Notes: generated by a model not told the origin, from the letters alone. Shown: positions 34,960 through 43,536, counted from the first letter of the stretch. The stretch is DNA of 64,000 nucleotides from Sarcina sp. DSM 11001 (GCF_900101015.1 NZ_FNFZ01000005.1:62001-126000); one strand, 5' to 3'. Translations and numbers: made by a program.

Positions 34960-35979
34960 TCAATAGACAATAACTCTTGTATAACGAGGCATCTTGTCAT
35001 AGATGAACTTCGCATCCTCGAGAGGAAGCCTGATGCAGCTGTTGGATTTGCTCTTGCCCAGTGTTGCATCCTTAGGAGAATGGGTATAAGGATTCCTGCA
35101 GCCAAGCTTATAAAGAACCGAGTGGAAGAAGTTGCCGGCATTGATCCTGGTTGCAAAGAAGGCAGTGGAGCCGCCGAAATCCTTGTAGCCGTAAGCACGG
35201 GTGCTTCTGATAGAAAGCTTGAAGTTGCCGGACTTGGTCGGTGTGGAGGACTTGCCGATCGTGCAGCGGATGTCTCTCTTTATGTTTGTCCAGTGGCCCT
35301 TGGAGCCCTGATAGAAGTTGACGGAATATTTGGCCTTGTTGACAAGGACCAGGTAACGGGTCTGGCTGTCATAGCCCTGGGCCTTTTTGTCCATGCCATA
35401 GTTGTCCGCTGCAGCTGCGCCGTTGGCGCCTACCTTGACGCCGTCGATCGTAGTATTGGTGGCAATAGTGCCGTCAGACTGTACATAATATCTGAACTTG
35501 CCGTATGCGAACCAGCCCTTGGTGCGGCGCTGTGCAAAGTCGACGGAAGAGAAGAAATACAGCTTGCCCGCGATCCTGATGAAGCCGCATCTCCTCATGC
35601 CCTTGTTGGAAGGATCAAGATAGAAGAACTTGTTGCCGATCTTTCTGTATCCGGTCAGAACCTCTCCATAGCCCTTGGCGCCGTTGCTGACACTGGCATA
35701 GTAGGTGTGGCCATTGAGCTTGAACCAGCCCTTGCAGAGCTTTCCGCTTGCATCGAAGCCATACAATTTGTTGCTGATCTTATAAACACCGTTTTTATAG
35801 GCTTTGCCGTTCACATAGTACATGTACGCCGTACCGGATTTCACCCAGCCGCTCTTCGCCTGGACAGTGACAGTTTTTTCTGCCGCCGCTGCCGCATCTG
35901 CAGACACTGTACCTGCCATGACAGGCATGCAGGACAGGATCATGATCACGGCAAACAGCATTGCGAGTTTTCTCTTCAT
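34960..35979 (-). CDS. L,D-transpeptidase (YkuD) with N-terminal repeats, paralogue
   Basis: A 339-residue protein collinear with the 33638-34654 product over its full length. It has a signal peptide (KLAMLFAVIMILSCMPVMA), the same series of GWFKLNGHTYYA-type repeats, the invariant block FSSVDFAQRRTKGWF, and a YkuD domain with the same FFHSVLYKLGC and SNSCIRLPLEDA signatures. The pair arose by tandem duplication. Differences concentrate in the extreme N-terminus and in the linker before the YkuD domain. Both share the replacement of the usual SHGC motif. AAAGGAGGAAA precedes the ATG, giving strong translation. Confidence 0.9.
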   Translation of the reverse strand: MKRKLAMLFAVIMILSCMPVMAGTVSADAAAAAEKTVTVQAKSGWVKSGTAYMYYVNGKAYKNGVYKISNKLYGFDASGKLCKGWFKLNGHTYYASVSNGAKGYGEVLTGYRKIGNKFFYLDPSNKGMRRCGFIRIAGKLYFFSSVDFAQRRTKGWFAYGKFRYYVQSDGTIATNTTIDGVKVGANGAAAADNYGMDKKAQGYDSQTRYLVLVNKAKYSVNFYQGSKGHWTNIKRDIRCTIGKSSTPTKSGNFKLSIRSTRAYGYKDFGGSTAFFATRINAGNFFHSVLYKLGCRNPYTHSPKDATLGKSKSNSCIRLPLEDAKFIYDKMPRYTRVIVY

Positions 35980-36240
35980 AAGGTTTCCTCCTTTAATTCC
36001 GAATTATTGCTCCGTCCTGACGACCTCCAGTCCGGAAAAAACTTTTCTGCTGCTCTTAACAAAAAGTGGTACTTTTTTTATGATACATCCTTTTTTTCAA
36101 AATTTCCATATATAATTTTCACAGAAAATACACAATACTCAGGCGTGTACAGGATTATCTGCTCAAACACGGCCGCATTTCTGCAGGATCAGACGGATTC
36201 CTGCCGGAGCACGGCCTGACTTCTGCCGGATCCCTTCGGG

Positions 36241-37455
36241 TCAGCTTCTGGAAGCCTGAAGAAGCTTCTCACGCAGCTGGCTTTCGATGCCGGCAAGCTC
36301 CGCCTCTGCTTCGATCCTCTTCTGTTTTCCCTCGGACTGGATCGTAAGGACTTCGTCCATGGTGGAGATCAGCATCTCATTGGTGTGCTTGAGGGTCTCG
36401 ATATCCACAATACCTCTCTCGGATTCCTTCGCGGTCTCGATCGTAGCGGTCTTGAGGGCATCGGCATTCTTTTTGAGCAGCTGGTTGGTCATTTCCGTCA
36501 CTTCGCGCTGCGCGCGCGCCGCCTTATTGGCATGCTCGACGCCGATCGCGATGACCATCTGGCTCTTCCAGAGCGGAATCGTATTGACGATCGTGGACTG
36601 GATCTTCTCCGCCATGACCGAGTCTGAGGACTGGATCATGCGGATCTGCGGGCCGGTCTGCATGGCGACTGTTCTGGTCAACTGCAGGTCATGCAGCTTC
36701 TTTTCAAAGCGGTCGCACTTGTCAGCGAAATCACTCGCCGCCTGGGCGTCCTCAGGAAGGCCTGAGCGCTGGGCTTTCTGCTGCAGCTCCGCCAGCTCCT
36801 TCTCCCTGGCCTCTTTGAGTTTCTTTTTACCGGCGAGGATGTACATGGAGAGCTCTTTGTAATAATTGAGATTCAGCTCATACATCCTGTCAAGGAGGTC
36901 GATGTCCTTCATCAGCTGGATCTGGTGTTTCTCGAGCTCCTTGCTGATCGTCTCGACATTGGTCTCGACTCTGCTGTACTTGGTCTTCATCTCCTGCATT
37001 TTGTTGGTTCCTTTTTTAAAGAACCCGAAAAGACCCTTCTCTTCTTCCTCGACGTCAAAATTTTTGAGCTCGGTCACGAGAGAAGTGATCATGCCTCCCA
37101 CTTCCCCAAGATCCTTGGTCTTGACGCTCTCCAGCGTTTTCTCGGAGAAATCCGCCATCTTTTTCTGTGTTCCGACGCCATAGGTCATGACGGCCTGCGT
37201 ATTGGTGATGTCGATCTGTTTGACAAAGGCATCCACCATTTTGAGCTCTTCGGGAGTGAGGACCGCTTCCTCAGGTTCCTGCTGGGGCGGTGCCTGCACC
37301 TGGACTGCTGCCGCCTGTGCCTGTGCAGCCTCAGGCTCCGGTTCTCCAAAAGAAAGACTGGGAGCCGCTGCCGCAAAGTCTGCCAGCGGATCTGCCGCTG
37401 CGGCTGCAGCCACGCCTGTATCTACTGCTGCATCATTTCTGATTTCGTCCGACAT
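36241..37455 (-). CDS. telA: TelA/KlaA family toxic anion resistance protein
   Basis: A 404-residue largely helical cytoplasmic protein. After an Ala/Pro-rich acidic 75-residue head, the family core begins at KMVDAFVKQIDITNTQAVMTYG. It continues through FGFFKKGTNKMQEMKTKYS, the coiled-coil middle, and NTIPLWKSQMVIAIGVEHANKAAR, a hallmark of TelA. Known: TelA-type proteins are tied to tellurite or envelope-stress tolerance, and their mechanism is unclear. They are often next to xpaC, as here: the xpaC-like gene lies 226 nt upstream on the same strand. GGAGGGG precedes ATG 37455. Confidence 0.92.
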   Translation of the reverse strand: MSDEIRNDAAVDTGVAAAAAADPLADFAAAAPSLSFGEPEPEAAQAQAAAVQVQAPPQQEPEEAVLTPEELKMVDAFVKQIDITNTQAVMTYGVGTQKKMADFSEKTLESVKTKDLGEVGGMITSLVTELKNFDVEEEEKGLFGFFKKGTNKMQEMKTKYSRVETNVETISKELEKHQIQLMKDIDLLDRMYELNLNYYKELSMYILAGKKKLKEAREKELAELQQKAQRSGLPEDAQAASDFADKCDRFEKKLHDLQLTRTVAMQTGPQIRMIQSSDSVMAEKIQSTIVNTIPLWKSQMVIAIGVEHANKAARAQREVTEMTNQLLKKNADALKTATIETAKESERGIVDIETLKHTNEMLISTMDEVLTIQSEGKQKRIEAEAELAGIESQLREKLLQASRS

Positions 37456-37529
37456 GTTTCCCCTCCATTCTGTAATGTAAACGGTTCTGTGATCTTTCCT
37501 TATTTAGTACCTGTTGATTTAATGCTTAC

Positions 37530-37625
37530 TGTTTTTAATACTTATTGTTTTGTTACTAATACTTCCTATTTTATATACTCACTGTTTTTATATACTTACT
37601 GTTTCTATATACTTACTGTTTTTTC
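37530..37625. repeat. AT-rich 17-bp-type repeats between telA and xpaC
   Basis: At least three close copies of ATACTTACTGTTTYTAT plus diverged ones upstream. Non-coding. It lies where the telA promoter or the xpaC 3' end would be. Confidence 0.75.
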
Positions 37626-37681
37626 ATCCTTTATTTCCGATCCGGTCATAAAGTCAGCCATCCGGCCGCCAGTCTGTGCAG

Positions 37682-39265
37682 CTACTCTCCGAAGGTCAGG
37701 CGGATGCCCTGTTCCTGTTCATCCGACGCGGCAGGCTGCGCCGCGGCGGCGGCTGCCGATCCGGAACCGGTCTCCGAATATCCTTCTGTATATCCCTCCG
37801 TGTAGCCTTCCGTATACTCCGTCCCGGAATCCGCCTGCCCGGCGGGCTGGGCGGACGGCTGCGCAGATCCCTGCGCCGCTTTTCTGATCCGGTCTCCAGT
37901 CAATCCGTCCTGGGCCATCATGGTCTTCATCACGGAGATATCCGAAGAAATGTCCCATGCCATGTCCTGGAAAAGGCTGTCCAGGAGGTTTTCAAAGGCC
38001 ACATTGATCGTTCCCAGGGCGTCGCGGATCTCGTGCCTGGTCGAGACGATGTTCTCTCCCTGGAAAGTCTGACTGTCAAGCTCCTTGTAAGCCTGCAGGA
38101 GTTTCATGGTAGTGGGCAGGTAGTAGACCATCAGCCGCCGGAGATTGGGAGCAGAGGAAGGATCCTTCCGGATCTGGTCCAGGATCCTCTTCATCGTGGT
38201 CTCCAGCTGAGTCAGCTGAGCCGAGACTTCCTCGTCTCCGATCTCATCATTAAAGGCACGGATACGGCCCATGTACAAAATGCCCTCTTCTACGATCTTC
38301 CTCGCTTCAAGAGGGAGCTTGGCATCCTCCGGCCTGGGCCTGAGGTCCTCCGGAAGCTCGTCTACAGCCGCAGCTACAGCTGCGTCCGCGGCGGAGCTGT
38401 CCTTTTTCATCTGATCCAGGGAAGCGGCAGCCTCCTGTTCCTGCCGCTCGCGCTCCAGCTGCAGATATTCGTTGTACATCCTCTCCGTGAGCATGAGCGT
38501 CGTCTTCTGGCGGTCAAACCAGGCGGCGGGAAGGAGTTCCTCACTCATCATCTTTTCGAGGTTGTTCAGAACAGTCTCCCTGCTCTCCCCCATTGCCCTG
38601 GCCAGCTTGCTGATCTCCAGATATTCGGCAGTCCCGGCTACGCGCCCGTATTCATAATATTCTCTGACCAGCTTTTTGCGCTCCTGGCCTGTTTTGATCA
38701 GGATCCCGCCCAGGATCGCCAGTGCTCCTGTCACAATGAGGAGAAAAAGGCTCGAGGCTGAAAAGAATCCGCTCTCAAAAAAAGCACCCAGAAGTCCGGT
38801 CATGACGGTGTCAATAAAGGCAAATCCCGCACAGACCAGGCTCACGATTCCACCCACGATCCTGCCGAGCCCGGAGTTTCGGCTCACCTGCCTCTGCAGA
38901 AAGGGAGAGATCCTGCTGGAAAACTTCGTATGATGGGCCGGCCCTGACGCGCGCTTCATGTATTCCTCGGTCACATTGCCTGATGCATAACCGGCATGAC
39001 CGTAAGTACGCTGTCCCGCTCCCTGTGAGCTGCCGGAAGTGGTTCCTCCCGGTGCACCCGCATAGGATCCGCTCCCGCCTGCACCGGAACCGCCGTTCTG
39101 CAGACGCCCCTGCAGGTTATAGAGAGCGTCCGCCGCCGTCCCCGCAGCGGACCCCGTCACATTCCGCAGCGTCTCATTGAGCCCGGAATAATCTCCATTA
39201 TTGACAGCATCATTGACTGCCTCCATAATGTCGCTCCCGACATTGAAAATATCCCTTTTGTCCAT
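37682..39265 (-). CDS. xpaC: XpaC-like 5-bromo-4-chloroindolyl phosphate hydrolysis family protein
   Basis: A 527-residue membrane protein. The N-terminus (about 120 residues) is Gly/Ser/Ala-rich. Then SRNSGLGRIVGGIVSLVCAG opens two membrane helices (IVGGIVSLVCAGFAFIDTVM and LFLLIVTGALAILGGILI). The XpaC core follows, with YEYGRVAGTAEYLEISKLA, RRLMVYYLPTTMKLLQAY and FENLLDSLFQDMAWDISSDI. The tail has YTEGYTEGYTEGYSE repeats. Known: XpaC proteins co-occur with TelA; the hydrolysis name comes from a phenotype and not from a shown activity. GAGGTGGGAT precedes the ATG. Confidence 0.88.
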   Translation of the reverse strand: MDKRDIFNVGSDIMEAVNDAVNNGDYSGLNETLRNVTGSAAGTAADALYNLQGRLQNGGSGAGGSGSYAGAPGGTTSGSSQGAGQRTYGHAGYASGNVTEEYMKRASGPAHHTKFSSRISPFLQRQVSRNSGLGRIVGGIVSLVCAGFAFIDTVMTGLLGAFFESGFFSASSLFLLIVTGALAILGGILIKTGQERKKLVREYYEYGRVAGTAEYLEISKLARAMGESRETVLNNLEKMMSEELLPAAWFDRQKTTLMLTERMYNEYLQLERERQEQEAAASLDQMKKDSSAADAAVAAAVDELPEDLRPRPEDAKLPLEARKIVEEGILYMGRIRAFNDEIGDEEVSAQLTQLETTMKRILDQIRKDPSSAPNLRRLMVYYLPTTMKLLQAYKELDSQTFQGENIVSTRHEIRDALGTINVAFENLLDSLFQDMAWDISSDISVMKTMMAQDGLTGDRIRKAAQGSAQPSAQPAGQADSGTEYTEGYTEGYTEGYSETGSGSAAAAAAQPAASDEQEQGIRLTFGE

Positions 39266-39454
39266 ATCCCACCTCTGTCTGCCTCCGGCAGCGGGTCTGT
39301 GTAAAAGTGGCTTTTCCTATTATACTCCATCAACGTCCAAAAATATAGCTGGAAGTGATTTGCCCGCGGCCAGCTTCGCCGACTGTTTTGTTGTCTGACC
39401 GGCTCTTGGTCGGACGGGGCTTCACGAAAATGGCCAGCCTCGCAGGAAAAGCCG

Positions 39455-39494
39455 GAAAAAAACAGCAGGGATGCGATGTTAAAGCATTCCTGCT
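39455..39494 (-). terminator. Rho-independent terminator of the small leader-ribbon gene
   Basis: On the minus strand AGCAGGAATGC, a 9-nt loop and GCATCCCTGCT are followed by GTTTTTTT. It lies 83 nt after the stop of the 59-codon gene. Confidence 0.8.
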
Positions 39495-39576
39495 GAAGAA
39501 ACAATTATTTCCGGGTCCTCATCAATTGCCGCGGCCGCGGGGAGCCGGGCGCAAAGCAGACTGAAAAAACAGTGCA

Positions 39577-39756
39577 CTAAATGGGCTTATTGATTACGGT
39601 GATTTTTGTCCCGCAGGAACACTTGACATAAGAGGGGGCAGGGCTGGGGATCGTGACGCTTTTACCGCATTTGGGACACCTGATCTTCCGGGAGGAGTTT
39701 TCAGCCATTTCCCCTCCGCTGACTTTTTCAAGTTCTCCTATATTTATTTTATCCAT
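39577..39756 (-). CDS. 59-aa protein: double-glycine-type leader joined to a zinc ribbon
   Basis: A short gene with ATG at 39756, an AGAGAGGTG site 5-6 nt upstream, its own terminator and a candidate promoter. Residues 1-16 read MDKINIGELEKVSGGE. This has the form of bacteriocin/RiPP leaders that end in LEKVSGG (GG cleavage by a peptidase-containing ABC exporter). Residues 27-54 hold CPKCGK and CSCG, a four-cysteine zinc ribbon, ending in GTKITVINKPI. A similar ribbon ends the membrane protein at 50535. Two readings are possible: a secreted leader peptide with a metal-binding core, or a cytoplasmic ribbon protein with a chance leader match. No exporter or modifying enzyme is adjacent. Confidence 0.75.
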   Translation of the reverse strand: MDKINIGELEKVSGGEMAENSSRKIRCPKCGKSVTIPSPAPSYVKCSCGTKITVINKPI

Positions 39757-39847
39757 TTGATCACCTCTCTAATTTCAAGATTCGCTCGCAAGTATCTGGT
39801 ATTTTCTGTGTCTGACCATCATCTGAAATCATTTCCGGCCTCTTCCC

Positions 39848-39876
39848 ATAATACACCAGGCTTGTATAAATGAAAA
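39848..39876 (-). promoter_or_regulatory. Candidate promoter of the leader-ribbon gene
   Basis: TTTTCA, 17 nt, TATTAT on the minus strand, about 90 nt before ATG 39756. The -35 is a weak match. The leader contains a copy of the AAGACTCGCTCGCGAGT-like palindrome (39777-39793). Confidence 0.35.
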
Positions 39877-39904
39877 TATCGGCGAAATCAGAAAAGTCGG
39901 AAAA

Positions 39905-40110
39905 GCACTTTCTCGTTACAGTACAGACCGGCTCGAAACTCGAGGCGTTTTTCGCGGCTTTTTCGCGAAAAACCCGAGTTTTACGGCGAATATCCCATCG
40001 CGAAGCGATTTGGAATGGGATTTTCGCAAGCTACAGTACACGCCCTCGATAGGGCGTGTACTGTAGCCTTTCTCGTTACCGTACAGACCCCCTCGAAGGG
40101 CGTGGACATG
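39905..40110. repeat. REP-like hairpin cluster flanked by a direct repeat
   Basis: The word CTTTCTCGTTACAGTACAGACC (about 39908-39929, one mismatch in the second copy) recurs at 40068-40090, each time followed by a CTCGA-centred palindrome. Between them lie perfect inverted repeats: TTTTTCGCG/CGCGAAAAA (39948-39972) and a 17-bp arm pair with a 4-nt CGAT loop (40030-40046 and 40051-40067). A related TTACAGTACAG word sits in a 7-bp inverted repeat at 46120-46142. Confidence 0.8.
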
Positions 40111-40286
40111 TAATGCTTGCGCAGCAGCAGATCGGGTACAGCAGGGGTTGCGCAACAGAACCGCCGCCGAGTATAATAAATATCGAAAGCCCGCTTAAAA
40201 AGTAACTGAGTCCCGCCCGGCGGGACATCATAAATGCTTCGTAAAGAATACATGATAAAATAAAAAGGATAGAAAAGGAGATCGCA

Positions 40287-40562
40287 ATGCAGTTTATTTA
40301 CCCGGCAGTTTTCAGTCAGAATGAAGATGGCACCTACAAAGGATATTTTCCGGATCTGGAACAGTGCTTCGCGAAGGGCGACACGATCAATGAAGTCCTC
40401 AACAGCGCTATCGAAGAAGCCAGGACCTGGATCCAGGTCGAGCTGGAGGACACCTTCGAGCTTCCCCCCGTCTCGCATCCCGAGGATATCGACCTCAAGG
40501 AGGGGGAGTTTATCCGTAATATCGCTGTGACGATCAGGCTGTTTGACGGCTGGGATGAATAA
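40287..40562 (+). CDS. HicB-family antitoxin-like protein, no HicA partner adjacent
   Basis: A 91-residue protein with the HicB partial RNase H fold: FIYPAVFSQNEDGTYKGYFPDLEQCFAKGDTINE is the typical start, then IEEARTWIQVELE and LPPVSHPEDI. The C-terminus (VTIRLFDGWDE) is short, without an evident ribbon-helix-helix. Known: HicB neutralises the mRNA-cleaving toxin HicA, usually from a two-gene operon. No HicA-size frame with the family's features is found on either side. Solitary HicB-like proteins are common in clostridia, and their function is unclear. AAAAGGAG precedes the ATG. Confidence 0.85.
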   Translation: MQFIYPAVFSQNEDGTYKGYFPDLEQCFAKGDTINEVLNSAIEEARTWIQVELEDTFELPPVSHPEDIDLKEGEFIRNIAVTIRLFDGWDE

Positions 40563-40589
40563 CTCTGCCGTGACCGGAAGTATCATGCC

Positions 40590-40745
40590 GCAGGTTGTAA
40601 CATTGGAACCATGCCGCAGAATATGACTACGAGGCCATGCCGCAGCCTATAGAACCATACCGCAGGACATGACTACGAGACCATGCCGCAGCCTATAACC
40701 GTGAAACCATACCGCAGGATATGACTACGAGACCATGCCGCAGGA
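40590..40745 (+). repeat. 26-bp tandem repeats leading into the second MATE gene
   Basis: Six units built on ACCATGCCGCAGGATATGAC plus TACGAG occur with periods of 26 or 20 bp. The last unit (from about 40732) contains the ATGCCGCAGGATATGACC that is the start of the MATE reading frame, so the start codon lies inside a repeat unit. Confidence 0.85.
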
Positions 40746-42081
40746 TATGACCAGGGGCAGGATCCTGCCCATCATACTCAAATTTACGATCCCTCTTGTG
40801 ATCGGTAATATCTTCCAGCAGTTCTATAATATGGCGGATACGATCATTGTAGGCCGGTTTCTGGGAGCGTCGGCGCTTGCTGCTGTCGGCGCGACCAGCA
40901 CGGTCTCTTTTTTGATGCTCGGATTTGCCATGGGGCTCGCCACCGGCTTCTCCGTCCTGACCTCCCAGCAGTTCGGCGCCGGAGATGAGGATGGCGTGAA
41001 GGTCAGTGTCGCGAACGGGATCCTGCTGGCCCTCCTCTTTTCCGCTCTTCTGACCGCCGCCGGTCTGAAAGCCGTCCCGGTCCTTCTGTCCCTCATGCAC
41101 ACGCCTCCGGATATTGCCGCGGATGCAACAGCTTATATGCTGGTCATCTGCTCCGGTCTGACAGCCTCCATGTTCTACAATCTTTTCTCCTCCTTTCTGA
41201 GATCGGTGGGGAACAGCCGGGCACCTTTTTTCTTTCTCGCCTTTTCCTCCTGCCTCAATATCGTCCTCGATATCTGGTTCATCGTGTATATCGGCGCCGG
41301 AGTCCGCGGCGCAGCCTGTGCGACCGTCGTGTCCCAGGTGGTGTCCGTTTTACTCTGTGCACTCTATATCCTCCTGCGCGTCAGGGTCCTGATCCCGTCC
41401 GCAAGGCACTGGGGCCTGAACCGGGCGGCAACAGTCCATCAGCTCCGCATGGGCATCCCGATGGCGCTCCAGTTCGCTGTGACAGCTGCGGGCACGATCG
41501 TCATGCAGACTGCGATCAATATGTTCGGATCTGTCGCCGTCGCCGCCTTTACTGCGGCGTGGAGGATCCAGAACGTGCTCACCCAGGGCATGGTCGCTAT
41601 GGGGCAGACCATGGCCGCCTTCTGCGGGCAGAACTTTGGGAGCAAAAACATTGAGAGGGTCCGGCAGGGTGTCCGGACAGCAGTCCGGATCGAGATCATC
41701 TATTCAGCAGCGGCCGGGATCGCCGCTGTCGTCCTTCTCCCCTGGTTTCTGCGGCTGTTTTTTTCAGGCAGCGCCGGAATTGAAGATCTCATGCCCTGGG
41801 CTATGATCTATACGGTGGAATCCGCCCTCTTCTTTATTCCCCTGAGCCTGATCTTCATTTTCCGCAACGCCATGCAGGGCTGCAGTTACTCCTTCCTCCC
41901 CCTGATGGGAGGTGTCGTCGAGATGGCCGCGCGCACCCTCTGCGCGCTCGCCGGCATCCGTCTCCACAGCTACCTGCTCTCAGCAGGCTGTGACGCAGCC
42001 GCCTGGATCACCGCAGGAACCTTCCTACTGCTTTCCTATAGATATATGCTCATGAAACTGACTGCAAAAGATGCTTCATGA
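40735..42081 (+). CDS. MATE family efflux transporter
   Basis: A 448-residue membrane protein with twelve helices. Family signatures are PLVIGNIFQQFYNMADTIIVGR and, in the second half, MGIPMALQFAVTAAGTIVMQ, typical of the NorM/DinF-like branch common in clostridia. Known: it exports drugs or metabolites using an ion gradient. The start is taken at ATG 40735 (MPQDMTRG); ATG 40747 is also possible. Neither has a strong ribosome binding site, because the region before them is a 26-bp repeat array. Other members of the family begin with a similar MTxG segment, which favours 40747 or a site near it. No regulator is adjacent. Confidence 0.92.
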   Translation: MPQDMTRGRILPIILKFTIPLVIGNIFQQFYNMADTIIVGRFLGASALAAVGATSTVSFLMLGFAMGLATGFSVLTSQQFGAGDEDGVKVSVANGILLALLFSALLTAAGLKAVPVLLSLMHTPPDIAADATAYMLVICSGLTASMFYNLFSSFLRSVGNSRAPFFFLAFSSCLNIVLDIWFIVYIGAGVRGAACATVVSQVVSVLLCALYILLRVRVLIPSARHWGLNRAATVHQLRMGIPMALQFAVTAAGTIVMQTAINMFGSVAVAAFTAAWRIQNVLTQGMVAMGQTMAAFCGQNFGSKNIERVRQGVRTAVRIEIIYSAAAGIAAVVLLPWFLRLFFSGSAGIEDLMPWAMIYTVESALFFIPLSLIFIFRNAMQGCSYSFLPLMGGVVEMAARTLCALAGIRLHSYLLSAGCDAAAWITAGTFLLLSYRYMLMKLTAKDAS

Positions 42082-42255
42082 CCGCCTTCCGAAGCCGGCG
42101 TCTTTACAGTCTCACAGAGGAAGATCACACAGATTTGAATATTTTTTGATACAGCTGCCAAATATCTTGCAACTGAAAAAGCGGTTGCTATAATGATTTC
42201 GACCCGCACCTGAGATCATTCACCTGAAATCATTACAATAGAGGTATCTGTCATC

Positions 42256-43536
42256 ATGGTTCCCGCGACATCCGGTCAGCAGCTCCGCACCGCAAAAGTT
42301 TCTTCCCCATCTTCAGGAAAAAACGGCTCTGTCGAACTCCTGCGCTTTCTTTTTACATCCGTCATCATTCTGTTTCATATCAACCTGGATCTGTGGGATC
42401 AGGGCAAAGTCGCCGCCGTCGCAGGCGGCGTTCCTATCGCTTTTTTTCGCCACGGTAATCTGGGTGTTGAATTCTTTTTCCTCGTGACCGGGTTTCTGAT
42501 GGCGAAATCCGTCTGGAAAGACACTGCCCGGGACAGAGGCTGTGTGTCTGCACCCTGCCATGAATCTGCCCGGAACATGGGGCAGGGACTTCCGCTCCGG
42601 GAGAATCCCGTTCCGGACGATCTGCGCCGCCTCCCCGGCCGGACGCTCCGCTTTCTTTCTCATAAGATCAATGCCCTCTTCCCCTATTACCTGCCGGCCT
42701 GTCTGATGACCCCTCTGGTCCGCTTTCTGACCGGCCGCAGGCTGGACGCGGTCTATTTCCTGCGGCGGATCCCCTCCCTCTTTTTCCTGCAGAGGCTGGG
42801 TCTGGGCCGTCCTATCATCGGCTGCACCTGGTACCTGAGCTCCATGCTGATCGCCCTCGCCATAGCCTACCCTCTCTGCAGGCTGTTCTACCGGGCATAC
42901 ACGCATGTCATCGGGCCGGTCCTCTGCGCTGTGATCCTGTGCGTTCTTGTTCTTTATACCGGATCGCTGGGGGACATTGAAGAGTGGTTCATTTTTACCT
43001 ACAAGACCAATTTCCGGGCCTTTGCCGAGATCTCCATGGGCGCGGCGGGATTTGAACTCAGCCGCTTCCTTTCGGGAAAAAAATACAGCCGGCTGACACG
43101 TATCCTGCTGTCGGCGGCCGCCATCCTCAGTCTGGCCCTGTCTCTTTGCTACATTTGCAGCTTTGCGGCCAATATCTGGAGTCTGCCGGTCTTCTGCCTT
43201 CTCTTCGTTGTCGTCGTGGTCTCCTTCTCCGGGGAAGGCGCCCTGGTCAGGGCAGGGATTTTTTCCCATCCTGTCTTCCTGTATCTGGGATCCATCAGCC
43301 TGCCCATGTATGTGACACAGACCCTTATGCGCATGTACGTGCCCTGGCGCTTTGCCGCCTGCAGCCCCGAGGTCCAGTGCCTCCTGATCTATACCGGGAT
43401 CCTGCTCCTGGCCGTTGTCATGCACGCCGCAGTCACCAGGGTAAAAGACATGATAAAAAGCCTCCGCTCCGCGCATTCGCCGGCTTATGAAGGACACAGC
43501 AGAAGACTCCTTACATTCCCCCGCCTCTTTTCATGA
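42256..43536 (+). CDS. Acyltransferase family 3 membrane protein
   Basis: A 426-residue integral membrane protein of the Acyl_transf_3 type, with about ten helices. Seen: GSVELLRFLFTSVIILFHIN (family opening with the conserved His), LGVEFFFLVTGFLMAKSVWK, FLSHKINALFPYYLPAC, and CTWYLSSMLIALAIAYPL. Known: these enzymes move acetyl, succinyl or other acyl groups onto envelope carbohydrates or lipids. Odd: about 45 residues of Cys/Arg/Pro-rich sequence (RGCVSAPCHESARNM and on) interrupt the loop between helices two and three. AGAGGTATCTGTCATC precedes the ATG. It stands alone, so the acceptor is unknown. Confidence 0.88.
   Translation: MVPATSGQQLRTAKVSSPSSGKNGSVELLRFLFTSVIILFHINLDLWDQGKVAAVAGGVPIAFFRHGNLGVEFFFLVTGFLMAKSVWKDTARDRGCVSAPCHESARNMGQGLPLRENPVPDDLRRLPGRTLRFLSHKINALFPYYLPACLMTPLVRFLTGRRLDAVYFLRRIPSLFFLQRLGLGRPIIGCTWYLSSMLIALAIAYPLCRLFYRAYTHVIGPVLCAVILCVLVLYTGSLGDIEEWFIFTYKTNFRAFAEISMGAAGFELSRFLSGKKYSRLTRILLSAAAILSLALSLCYICSFAANIWSLPVFCLLFVVVVVSFSGEGALVRAGIFSHPVFLYLGSISLPMYVTQTLMRMYVPWRFAACSPEVQCLLIYTGILLLAVVMHAAVTRVKDMIKSLRSAHSPAYEGHSRRLLTFPRLFS

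Larger units (their letters stand above)
39757..40286. other. Gene-free region (530 nt) rich in inverted repeats
   Basis: No coding sequence is supported. The centre (39905-40110) is a cluster of strong hairpins described separately. The left end is the promoter of the leader-ribbon gene, and the right end is the AT-rich promoter region and GGAG site of hicB. Confidence 0.6.

Noticed and set aside
42313-43497. 394-codon minus-strand open frame
   Set aside because: It is the shadow of the acyltransferase gene. The composition is charged and low in hydrophobic residues, and there are no motifs.
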